NCBI GenBank assembly: GCA_033807695.1
Contig: CM066300.1
Location: 5,270,001-5,334,000 of the forward strand
DNA from: Daedaleopsis sinensis
Taxonomy: Eukaryota > Basidiomycota > Agaricomycetes > Polyporales > Polyporaceae
Direction of reading: 5' to 3'
DNA length: 64,000 nt
Shown here piece after piece: positions 38,622-47,500 of this stretch. Below the pieces are notes generated by a model that was not told where the DNA came from, ran no database searches, and saw nothing but the letters and a program-made list of their open reading frames with translations. The position numbers and the translations under genes are program-made. Each line of letters opens with the position of its first letter. Positions within the stretch are counted from its first letter, which is position 1.

Positions 38622-38870
38622 AAGCGCCCAAAAAGGCGAAGTAGCATTTTTGTTTTTTGTAGCCAGGGTCAGTAGCTTTCTGACTATATCAGTTTCACTT
38701 TGTTATGTCAATTAGTTAAGAAGTTATTGGCGATACAAAAGTAACAAAATAAGCGCCCAAAAAGGCGAACAAGCGTTTTCGTTTTTTGTAGCCCTGTTCA
38801 ATAGCTTTCTAACCATACTAGTTTCACTTGATTATAGTCAACAGATAAAAAGTTATGGGCCATACAAATT
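38622..38870. repeat. tandem pair of about 129-bp AT-rich repeats
   Basis: AAGCGCCCAAAAAGGCGAA begins at 38622 and 38751. In each copy it is followed by a T-rich run ending TTTTTTGTAGCC, then AGCTTTCT, AGTTTCACTT and AGTTAT words in the same order. Position upstream of the retrotransposon gag gene suggests they belong to its terminal or leader region. Confidence 0.75.
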
Positions 38871-39125
38871 GGCTACTATATAAATTGCAGTGTTTCGGGT
38901 TTAAAGTGGGATTTACACGAGTCGAATCAGCGTGCGCGGCCGCCTTAAGCGGCACGCGCCGCCGCTCAGGCGGCTCGGGCGAGGCTGACTACAGCCATGC
39001 GCCGCCCCCTCTCTTCCTCTTTCGGAGCAGCCGTGCTCTGCCGTCGGCTCCGTGCTGCGCGCACAGAGGGCCAGTGGTCAGGTAGGTCGTGGGTTTTGGA
39101 AGTCAGGAGTCTGCTTCCTTCCTTC

Positions 39126-39223
39126 TGACTTCCCACTCACGACTCGCCAGGTACGCACCACAGCCCGTCCCTCGTGCGCCCGTCTGCTTCTTGTTGGCTG
39201 ACTTCCCACTCACGACTCGCCAG
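39126..39223. repeat. 25-bp exact direct repeat, 73-bp period
   Basis: The 25 bases at 39126-39150 recur exactly at 39199-39223 (key words TGACTTCCCAC and GACTCGCCAG), in the leader just before the gag ORF. An inverted TCC-AAAACC/GGAAGTCAG piece lies nearby at 39093-39105. Confidence 0.75.
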
Positions 39224-39309
39224 CCCAGGCTCGAGGCGTTCTCGCGTCGTAATTCAGCTATATAGGTCGCTACGCTACATCTATCGATCAATTTTTCAGC
39301 ATCATTTCC

Positions 39310-40713
39310 ATGGCGGATGGCGAGACAAACCCAGCCGAAGCATCGGTTCCCCAATCGCAATCGACAGCCGGGGCTAGCGCTGCTCCAGCGGTCGAAACCG
39401 CCAGCGATGCCCGACTTGAGATCGTGCGACGATGCGAGGCAGTCGTGGAGAGTTTCCGGAAAGGAGACACAACAAGGCCTCAAGCCCTCTTTACTATCTC
39501 GGCTCTCCTCTCCAAGCCCGCGAGTAAGCTATCGAAGCAAGAGTACGCAGCCACCTTCGACTCGTACCTCGAGATGCTCTTGGAAGCACAGCGGGAGCGA
39601 GAGGGAAAAGCGTCAGGGGCCGCCGCGGCTGAGCTTGGCCGAGCGGCTGGGAGTACCGTCGGGAATCCCCCCGGCATCACCGGCGCACAACCTGCAGTCA
39701 CGAATGGAGGTGTTAGAAACCCCGATGCTCGTGCTCAACTCGCAGCTGCCGGTGGCACGGCTTCAGCCGCTACTGGAGGAAGCGCGCCCACGCACTCCGC
39801 TGCAGGAGCGCCTCCGGAGTCCGGCGAGAAGCGTAGGACCCAGGCCGGACAGCGCGGTTCAGCCCACTCGTCCGATGAAGAGTCTTCCGAGGAAGAAGGA
39901 CTGCCTCGCTCCAAGCGCTCCCGAGTCGATCCCGATGACTACGCTTGGATCCCCGCCGACAGAGTCCTCAAGCACGCTCTGCGTCCCGAGCTTCAAGAGA
40001 CACTTAGACTGCTCCGGATCTACCGGAAGGACGTCCGACAAGCAAAAGCTGAGATCATCAGCTCAGTCTCAGCACCCGAGTTCCCGGAGAGCGAATGGAT
40101 CAACATACTCTCAGGAAGGCCCGTTGACCTCGACCAGGTTTTCTCCGGGTCTTTCTCCAACGAGCCCGACACTAGGCTCACTCAGCGTATCGGAGACGTT
40201 GAGCTCGCTTTCGGAACCCGAGAGCCAGCGAAACGGATCCGGTGTGCCGCCGATTGGAACATCGCGTGGGACATCACGGCAGACGCGACGACCTATGCCT
40301 TCCCAGGTCGCCGACTCGAACTGCGAACGTACGGAAAATATATTCACGGCCTCTTCGGAGCGCTCGCTACCATGGTCCACCCCCGTGTCTTCGAATTTGA
40401 CCGCGCGGTGCGCAAACGCGTCGCCGGCGTGCGGACCCTCCTGCTTTCCGACGTGCACGAGTTCGCTAACTTGCGGACACAATTCATCGACTCCCTCGGT
40501 GCGGCCGTCCTCGGAACGCCCGCTGAAAAGGCCAAGGAGTCCATCTCATCGGGAAAGCGTTCGCCGCGCAAGACCGAGGTCTGCCGCAACTGGAACCTCG
40601 GACGCTGCTCAAACCTCGCCAGCTCTTGTCGGTACCGACACGCATGCGCGTCCTGCGGAGGAGTTGGGCACGCCAAGCCCCAATGCACTAAGGGAACGGG
40701 CGGACAGGCCTGA
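39310..40713 (+). CDS. Gag-like protein of the DIRS-type element
   Basis: A 467-residue open frame starting MADGETNPAEASVPQSQ. The N-terminus is Ala/Ser/Glu-rich with a helical stretch (LEIVRRCEAVVESFRKGD). The middle has an acidic and basic linker (SSDEESSEEEG, SKRSRVDPDDYAW), then a conserved-looking segment with AEIISSVSAPEFPESEW and FGTREPAKRIRCAADWNIAW. The C-terminus holds two zinc motifs: CRNWNLGRCSNLASSCRYRH (CCCH) and CASCGGVGHAKPQC (CCHC-like). It should bind the element RNA. The coding frame is intact and overlaps the RT frame. Confidence 0.8.
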   Translation: MADGETNPAEASVPQSQSTAGASAAPAVETASDARLEIVRRCEAVVESFRKGDTTRPQALFTISALLSKPASKLSKQEYAATFDSYLEMLLEAQREREGKASGAAAAELGRAAGSTVGNPPGITGAQPAVTNGGVRNPDARAQLAAAGGTASAATGGSAPTHSAAGAPPESGEKRRTQAGQRGSAHSSDEESSEEEGLPRSKRSRVDPDDYAWIPADRVLKHALRPELQETLRLLRIYRKDVRQAKAEIISSVSAPEFPESEWINILSGRPVDLDQVFSGSFSNEPDTRLTQRIGDVELAFGTREPAKRIRCAADWNIAWDITADATTYAFPGRRLELRTYGKYIHGLFGALATMVHPRVFEFDRAVRKRVAGVRTLLLSDVHEFANLRTQFIDSLGAAVLGTPAEKAKESISSGKRSPRKTEVCRNWNLGRCSNLASSCRYRHACASCGGVGHAKPQCTKGTGGQA

Positions 40714-42568
40714 GTCGGTGGCGAAGCCGCGCTTCTTGCGCGGCTTCGTCTGGAGCGACTCCGATGCCGACGCGGATCTCTCTCGCTTCGGACACGTTTC
40801 GCTGACACACCTCCCTCTACCGGACGTCCCACAGGATGTCCGCGACGATCCCGAAACCAACCGCACCTTACTGTCCCACCCACACCTTTTCAAAATTGTA
40901 TCCCCCGTTCTCACCGACCGGTTCGAGGCCCTCCTAGCGGATCATCCCAATCAACCTTTCGTGCGCTCAGTCGTCAAGGGACTTCGCGTTGGATTCTGGC
41001 CATTCGCGGACCCACGGCCTACGGGATTCCCAAACACTCACGACGAGGTACGCGCGGAGCCAAACGACTCGACCGCGCGCCAGTTCCTGCGCGACCAGCG
41101 CGACGAGGAGATCCGTCTAGGCCGATACTCCCCTGCGTTCGGCGTAGACCTGTTGCCTGGTATGCACAACATGCCGATTCATGTAGTACCCAAGCCGGGT
41201 ACATCAAAACTCCGTCTCGTGAATGACCAGAGCGCAGGCGCGTTCTCGCTTAACTCCCTCATCAGACCGGAAGCAATCAAGGGTGCGGTCCTCGACAGCA
41301 TCCCCGTTCTCGGTCGCGACCTCCGCGAGTTGCGCAGGGAACATCCCGGCGAGCCGCTAATCCTCTGGAAGTCGGACGTATCGCAAGCTTATCGCCAGCT
41401 TCCCATGTCGCCGTACTGGCAGATCAAACAGGTGGTCACGATAGATGGTCAGCGACACGTCGATCGCTGTAACGTGTTTGGCGGGCGCGCATCTCTGCGT
41501 ATCTGGGCGGCGTTTAACTGTCTAGTACACTGGATTGCAATCACCAAGCGCGGCATACGACACATGGCCAACTACGTCGATGATAACTTCGGCCCTGCAC
41601 TCCGGAGCGACTGTCGCTGGTACGAACCTTACCAAAAATTCCTACCCAGCCCGCAAGTCCAGCTGCTCGCACTGTGGGACGAGCTCCAGGTGCTACATTC
41701 CGAGACAAAACAAATAGCTCACGTCATCTGCCCTATCATTGGGTTTGAAGTTGACGTTAGCAGCTTCACAGTTACCCTCCCACGCGAAGGAAAGCAGCGA
41801 CTTCTGGACGCCATCGAAATGTTCTGCAACATCTCGGGAGACCGTCGTCGCTCTCTCCGAGATTTCCAATCGCTCACTGGCTACGCAAACTGGGCGTTCA
41901 ACGTCTTTCCCCTTCTCCGGCCATCACTTTCATCATGCTATGCGAAGATGGCGGGGAAAACCGCCAAACGTGCTGGCATCTACGTCAACGCGGCGGTCAT
42001 CCGAGAGCTCCAATGGCTCGCAGGTCACCTACATGCGGCAAGCGGTGTCCGCATCCTCTCATCTCTCGCGTGGACGCCGGCAGACCTGGTGGAGACTCAT
42101 CAAAGTGACGAGTTCGCATTGGTGGATGCTTCAGGCCGAGGGCTAGGCTTGTATTTCCCCTGGTCGCACATGGGCTTCTACTGCGACTGTCCATCAGATG
42201 CCCCGACAAGTGCCATCTTTTGGTTCGAGGCGCTCGCTGTCTGCAGCGCCGTGCATCGTGTCCATATCTGGAAGAGAGCTAACCGCCGGGTGTCGAGACT
42301 CGCGGTATTGTCCGACAACACGAACACCGTGGCCGCATTCAACACCCTCCGCGCCTCCCCCATCTACAACAGCATTCTCGTCTCGTCCATAGACATACTC
42401 ATAGCGGACAACATGGAACTCCGTGTTGATCATGTTCCCGGCCGGTACAATTCGATTGCCGACGCACTCTCACGCGGCAACCTTGACCTTGCCTTGCGGC
42501 TCGACCCCACACTGCGGATCTTCCCCTTTAAACCCCCTCAGGATGCGATGGGGGCAATCAAAAAATGA
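40682..42568 (+). CDS. reverse transcriptase-RNase H of the DIRS-type element
   Basis: The RT domain shows MHNMPIHVVPKPGTSKLRLV, ILWKSDVSQAYRQLPMSP, FGGRASLRIWAAF and the catalytic YVDDNFG (near 41572). An RNase H of the DIRS kind follows, with acidic residues in FALVDASGRGLGLYF, WFEALAVCSAVH, VLSDNTNTVAAF and VDHVPGRYNSIADALSRG. The frame is +1 relative to gag and is open well upstream, to about 39317, so the true N-terminus is unknown; the start given is where RT-like sequence follows the gag zinc motif. There is no stop or frameshift in the catalytic part. Confidence 0.88.
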   Translation, partial: NALRERADRPESVAKPRFLRGFVWSDSDADADLSRFGHVSLTHLPLPDVPQDVRDDPETNRTLLSHPHLFKIVSPVLTDRFEALLADHPNQPFVRSVVKGLRVGFWPFADPRPTGFPNTHDEVRAEPNDSTARQFLRDQRDEEIRLGRYSPAFGVDLLPGMHNMPIHVVPKPGTSKLRLVNDQSAGAFSLNSLIRPEAIKGAVLDSIPVLGRDLRELRREHPGEPLILWKSDVSQAYRQLPMSPYWQIKQVVTIDGQRHVDRCNVFGGRASLRIWAAFNCLVHWIAITKRGIRHMANYVDDNFGPALRSDCRWYEPYQKFLPSPQVQLLALWDELQVLHSETKQIAHVICPIIGFEVDVSSFTVTLPREGKQRLLDAIEMFCNISGDRRRSLRDFQSLTGYANWAFNVFPLLRPSLSSCYAKMAGKTAKRAGIYVNAAVIRELQWLAGHLHAASGVRILSSLAWTPADLVETHQSDEFALVDASGRGLGLYFPWSHMGFYCDCPSDAPTSAIFWFEALAVCSAVHRVHIWKRANRRVSRLAVLSDNTNTVAAFNTLRASPIYNSILVSSIDILIADNMELRVDHVPGRYNSIADALSRGNLDLALRLDPTLRIFPFKPPQDAMGAIKK

Positions 42569-43250
42569 TCCCCAGATCACAGATGTCGCGTCAGCCTCCC
42601 AGGCAGGCGTGGCCTCTCGCGCGGTTGCTCCACGAACGTGCAATCGCGCTCGAGCATGCGCTCGAGCAATCTACAGCTGCCTCGTACTCCTCAGCACTCA
42701 ATTCCTATCTCACTTTCTGTGACCTTCACCGCTTCCAGATCCACCCGACCGAAAACAACCTCAGCCTATATGTTGTTTTCCAATCTCATCACATTGAACC
42801 ACGATCTGTCGACTCCTACCTCTCGGGAATCTGCAGCGAACTAGAACCATTTTACCCCGATATTCGCGCACGCCGACGCTCGCCGCTCGTCTCACGCACC
42901 TTAAAAGGATGCAAGCGCTTGTACAGCAAACCAGTCCGTCGGAAGCGTGCGCTCACACGCGACGACCTCAATCTCGTTTACAGCACCCTCTCCGCATCAG
43001 CTCAACACGATGACTCCCTTTTCCTTGCGATCATTCTCACGGGTTTCGACGGCCTCATGCGACTCGGCGAGTTAGTCTGGCCGGACAATCATCGACTCCG
43101 CACTTTCCGCAAAGTGACTCGCCGAACGTCCGTCGTGGTCCACGCGTGGCGCCGATCCCTTCACTGCTTTCACCCGTTACTTGGCAGCTCGGGATCAGCT
43201 CTTCCCTCTACGCGCGGAGCTATGGCTGCAGGCGAACGGGGATATTTAAA
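42565..43250 (+). pseudogene. tyrosine recombinase of the DIRS-type element, deleted and truncated
   Basis: ATG 42565 overlaps the RT stop as ATGA. The N-terminal and early catalytic parts are present: LEQSTAASYSSALNSYLTFC, SVDSYLSGICSELEPFYP, RRKRALTRDDLNLVYSTL and GFDGLMRLGELVWPDN with the first catalytic Arg. After RTSVVV the expected segment of about 40 residues is missing and the frame changes: DPFTAFTRYLAARDQLFPLR and LWLQANGDI are in another frame. The HxxR and Tyr catalytic motifs are absent because sequence similarity ends near 43245. Confidence 0.8.
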
Positions 43251-43468
43251 GGGAGAGAAAAGATGTGGGTAAGGGTTAGGCTATGGTTAGACATAGAATT
43301 CCTTCAGTTCGAAGAGTATAAACATGAGCGCTTAGGAGATACGTGCTACCCGCGCACGCGGAAGGGCGGCGTAGCCGGGTATCATGGAGAGGATTCGAAA
43401 GACCTGTATATCCTGGCACTGTTTTCCTGTTCATCAGCCCGGCTACGCGGCGCGGCCGCGTACGCGGG

Positions 43469-43501
43469 CGATAGTCATTGTTTTCCAAAGACATATCTAA
43501 T
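43469..43501. repeat. hairpin element copy 1 (5' flank)
   Basis: CGATAGTCAT, a TTTTCCAAAG core, then ACATATCTAAT: imperfect arms of one hairpin. Confidence 0.65.
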
Positions 43502-43653
43502 GGGTGATTGTGACAGAAACAACTTAATCCGTGCACGCGAGACTGCTGCATATTTATCTTAATCACAACCTAACGTACAGTACATACTCATCCTGTCTAC
43601 CAATTGTTTTTCTGTTGAATAGCCCGGCTACGCGGCTGACCCGCGTATGCGGG

Positions 43654-43687
43654 CGATAGTCAGTGTTTTCCAAAGACATGTCTAACG
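43654..43687. repeat. hairpin element copy 2 (5' flank)
   Basis: CGATAGTCA, a TTTTCCAAAG core, then ACATGTCTAACG: imperfect arms of one hairpin. Confidence 0.65.
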
Positions 43688-44561
43688 CGGTCTTCTAACA
43701 GCCATGATCTAATCCACATGCGCGAGACAGCAGTGTCTGCGCCTGTATCACCCAAGTGCTATACATCGACCACTGGCTCCGTGAACATTGATGGAGAGGC
43801 CGCATACGCAGGGCGGCCGCGTGCGCGGGTACTTCTGGCGTCAAACAGCTGACACATCAATTACAGTCGCGCGTCTACATCCTCGACCACCACCACCACC
43901 ACAAGCACGACCAAGAACCTCAAGAACTAGTGTACACAGGTTAGTACACTAATTTATGTGCATTGTACTGACTGATGCTGCTCGTTTTAGCCACAACCTG
44001 ACCACAGATACGCCGGCTGGACGACTCACCCATTCATCACCGCAAGTGAGGGCCGACCTTGGACGGCAGTCAACTAGGCGATGTTTGTGGACATACCGGA
44101 TCCGCCAGGGCAGTCGCAGGAGTATCAATCTGTCCTGCGAGGTCGACCATGGAGGGTCCCAGATAAGTAAGTCTGCTCCAGACTATAGGTACGACCACAA
44201 CCACTCAAACGGAAAGCAGTGCTCTACCGCGACGCCTCAATAGGTGCCGCATGATCAACGCCGCAGTTACGAGGCGTGCCCAGGTGAGTAGCGTACTGCA
44301 GCGTTGTGTATCCACACTAACAATGTACTCTAGTTCCGTGAACGTCACATCGACCTCTGCAACACGATGGCCGGGCCAACATCAGGCACGATCCCGATCG
44401 TTCGCGCCATGCCCAACTTGGCCGATAATCTGAGACCGGGCGATAATGATCGCATTGGTCGCCCCTCCCGCCCCTTCCCTCCTCCCTCCTCTCTCCTCTC
44501 TCCTCTCACATCTCTCACCAATCGAGTCTCGAATCGCCACACCGTACGATCAAATCAAACC

Positions 44562-47500
44562 ATGAATTCTGTGAGTCACTGTTATGCGTATAGACACGTC
44601 GTTGCAAGCTAATAATGAACCCAATTGCGAACAGGATAAAATCGATGCAAAGACGAAGGGAGGTATCATCCGAAGGTCTCATCCGATCGCCCTACCCTAC
44701 TGGCCTAACTCCCCGCTGTTACAGGCTTCCGAAGCCCGTCAACTGAAGAACAAGGCGTTGGAGGATCCGGTCAACACTGAGTGGACCGACAGCAGCGACA
44801 GCGGGGCAGAACGCAAAAAGAATGACGTGAGTATGCGAGATGCGGCCGCGGAACTGGCGGACCACAGAGCTGATCCCCTCTCTATTCCCAGGCTGCACAG
44901 GAGAAGGGCTCCAAGAAGAAGGGCAAGGCTGGTGGCAAAGGCAAGGCCCCCCCTGCGCCCGTTGAGCTGAACCCCGATGTCGCTGCCGGAATCGCTGAGA
45001 CGCACAACAATGCGTCCATGGACGCTCAAGTCCTGACGGCGACGATCGGCTACGCGCGGTTCAACACGGTCGACCCGCCGCGCCCGGACGTCACTCTGCG
45101 CTTTGGCACATACAACCCGCGCGCCGTGAACACGAAGGTCGTCAAGAAGCTCGTGTCCGACTTCAACACGAGCGGCCGCCAGCCCGCGAAGGAGGCGCTT
45201 TGCGCTCTCGCCGATCCGTCCTGGATCGAACTGGACTCCCTCGCTGACAACCCCGCTACGCCGTGGGAGAAGCTCAAGGACGTCGGCTTCACGGCTGCGG
45301 TGTCCGGGCAGACCATCGACATCCTCACCGGGCAGCATCGGTCTGTCGCCGGCCGCGAATGGCGCGAGGAGATGCTGAAGGAGAAGGGGGTCCAGGAGAA
45401 GGTCCGGGACAAGGCGACAGACAAGCAGCAAGCGGAACGCATCCAGAAAGCGGACGAACACATCGGTGCACTGTCTGCAGCCGTCAAGACGTCGACTGTG
45501 TGGCTCACGCAGTTCCTGGATCCCAGTAAGTTACTTTCGCTGCGATAGGCGTGGATTTGGAAATCCATGACTAACGTGTTTGTTTGCAGACAAGATGACT
45601 CCTGCCTTGAGACTGTACGTGTCTACGAACCGACGGGCCCCTCGTCTCGAGACCACAGACGAGGAGAACATGATCATGACCGTCCCCCTCATCGAGGACC
45701 GTGTCATCCAGTACATGGCCGCCAACCCCGGGCGGCCACGTCCGGACCCGGGAACCACCGAATGGGCGGACGAGATCGTTGCGAAGGTCATCAACTCGAC
45801 ACTGCGCAAGAACGCCACATACCCGGTGCTTTTCTACACGCAGCCTTCGGTCACGCTGCTCCGCCACCTCGAGTGCCACCACGCGTACCGAGGCAAATAC
45901 GTGATCCCCGTTGAGACGCTGCATGCGGCGCTGCACCGGGCCAACCGGGCCACAACGACGACGACTGACGCGGGATCGGTGAGTCGCGTTCAAGTTCAGA
46001 GGCTAGCTTGCGCTAACCCCACGTCGCAGTGCTTTGCTGACATGCTCACGCGCAGGTTTGAGACCCTCGAGATGATCTCCCGCACGTCCTCTCTCATTGA
46101 GCTGCCCGACTATACCCGCATCACGAGCGAGTTCGAGCCCGACGAGACCTCCGATGGCATCCCCTGGGACCAAGTCCCCCCGAGCGCGCTACCGCTAGTC
46201 AACATGCTCTGCCTGGTCACCAACCGCCCGCTCCTCATCTCCGCACGCGTCCGCAAGGACAATGAGTTCCCTGACCCCATCGAGGACAAGAAGACGTGGA
46301 AGATGGTGCAGCGCGGCCAGAGAACCGAGGTCCGCCCGTCCTACAATCAAGCTGTCCTCCGCATTCGGACGGCAGGCGAACACGTCGCCTCGTTCTGGTC
46401 GCCGGCTGTGGTCGAGATCCTGGACGCCGCGTATGTGTCAAACGTCCAGAAGCGCATGTCCTCCCACTTCGCGTTGTACGGCTCGAAGGAATGGGACGCT
46501 GCAATGGAGGCGTACCGTGCCCATCTGCGCGGGCAGCTCCCGGTCGTGTGGCGCAAGCAGCGGGCCGAGATCGACGCCGCGGTCCACAGCGACGGGACGC
46601 AAGGAGCAACGGACAGGGAGCGAGCACGCGAGGCTTTGCAGTATGCGCCCGCAAAGCTCAAGTTCATCCTCGACGCCATGGAGGCCGGCATCCTGCAGGA
46701 CATCCCCCTCCCGAGCCCGACGTTCAGCAACGAGATCCTGTCCGCCCTCAGTCCCTACGGGGCAGGCATCTGCTGGGTAAGTCACTGCCTTCCCATGTGC
46801 GCACGATTCGGCGCACGCTACACCCCCAGCTGGCAACATGCGTCGTCTGCCTGTTCACAGACAGACAACGCATATCTCTCCGATATGACGAAGCTGTACC
46901 GCGTAGGCGGGCAGTCGACACCGTACAGGCTGACTGCTGTCCCGCGTGCGCGGTTGTCCCGCGTACGCGGCTGTCCCGCGTGCGCGGTTGTCCCGCGTAC
47001 GCGGCTGTCCCGCGTACGCGGGCATGTCATTGAGCTTGGCCCATGTACTGACCTCTCTCCTTTCCAGTTGGCACGGCTGCTAGACCCGTTCGCCGAGACG
47101 TTCGTCCGTAGCGTGGCACGGTCGAACGTGGTCTTCGACCCGTCAACGTATATCCTCTCAATCCTCCACACGAGCGGCCTTTTCACTCCGTCAGGCGACA
47201 TGAATACCGAGGTTTGTGATATCTAACCCATCTTATATGTCAGTACTAACTCTCACTAGTTTTACAATTGGCTCTACGCCAATTTGGAAGACGTGCGCAC
47301 CGCCGGCGCGATCCTCGAGCAGTACACAACATCCGAGATGCTCGAATGCTGGGAGATGACTGCAAGCAAGTGGCTCGACGCGACCAAGGACTTCGGGACG
47401 GACAAGTCTAAACCAGTGCAAGACTGGGCGCGGTTTGAGAAGAAGGTCGGGTCGTTTGCCTTGTTGAACCGCCAAGAGAAGGTCGAGGTCAGTGCGATCC

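Larger units (their letters stand above)
38500..43250 (+). mobile_element. DIRS-order tyrosine-recombinase retrotransposon, 3' degenerate
   Basis: Gag-like ORF with a CCCH/CCHC-like zinc motif, then RT-RNase H, then a tyrosine recombinase on one strand: the DIRS/Ngaro order. It has no integrase or protease and no LTR pair, and no methyltransferase domain was seen. The left boundary is only approximate (repeats begin by about 38.6 kb). The right side ends abruptly inside the recombinase, so the element is incomplete and probably not autonomous. Confidence 0.8.
43437..43700. repeat. direct repeat of a palindrome-plus-hairpin unit
   Basis: AGCCCGGCTACGCGG starts near 43437 and 43621. In both copies it is followed by a GCG-TACGCGGGCGATAGTCA stretch and then TTTTCCAAAGACAT. 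The unit thus joins the CCGCG palindrome to the hairpin element also found in introns of genes A and B. Confidence 0.75.
43273..44561. other. repeat-rich 5' flank and probable promoter of gene A
   Basis: No gene of its own. It carries several CCGCG-centred palindromes (43349, 43457, 43639, 43802-43835), two copies of the hairpin element and, from about 43.9 kb, sequence with candidate 5' UTR introns. A long CT-rich tract at 44461-44522 precedes the start of gene A, a usual promoter feature in fungi. Confidence 0.5.

Noticed and set aside
39317..40681. N-terminal extension of the RT frame through gag
   Set aside because: Its translation is low-complexity Ser/Pro/Arg, a shadow of gag codon use; no RT-related sequence appears before about 40.68 kb.
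43268..43285. Telomere-like GGGTAAGGGTTAGG
   Set aside because: Only one or two imperfect units, not a telomeric array.
44367..44561. Upstream in-frame start for gene A
   Set aside because: It would translate a CT-rich tract typical of fungal promoters; the ATG at 44562 is preferred, although the longer form is not excluded.
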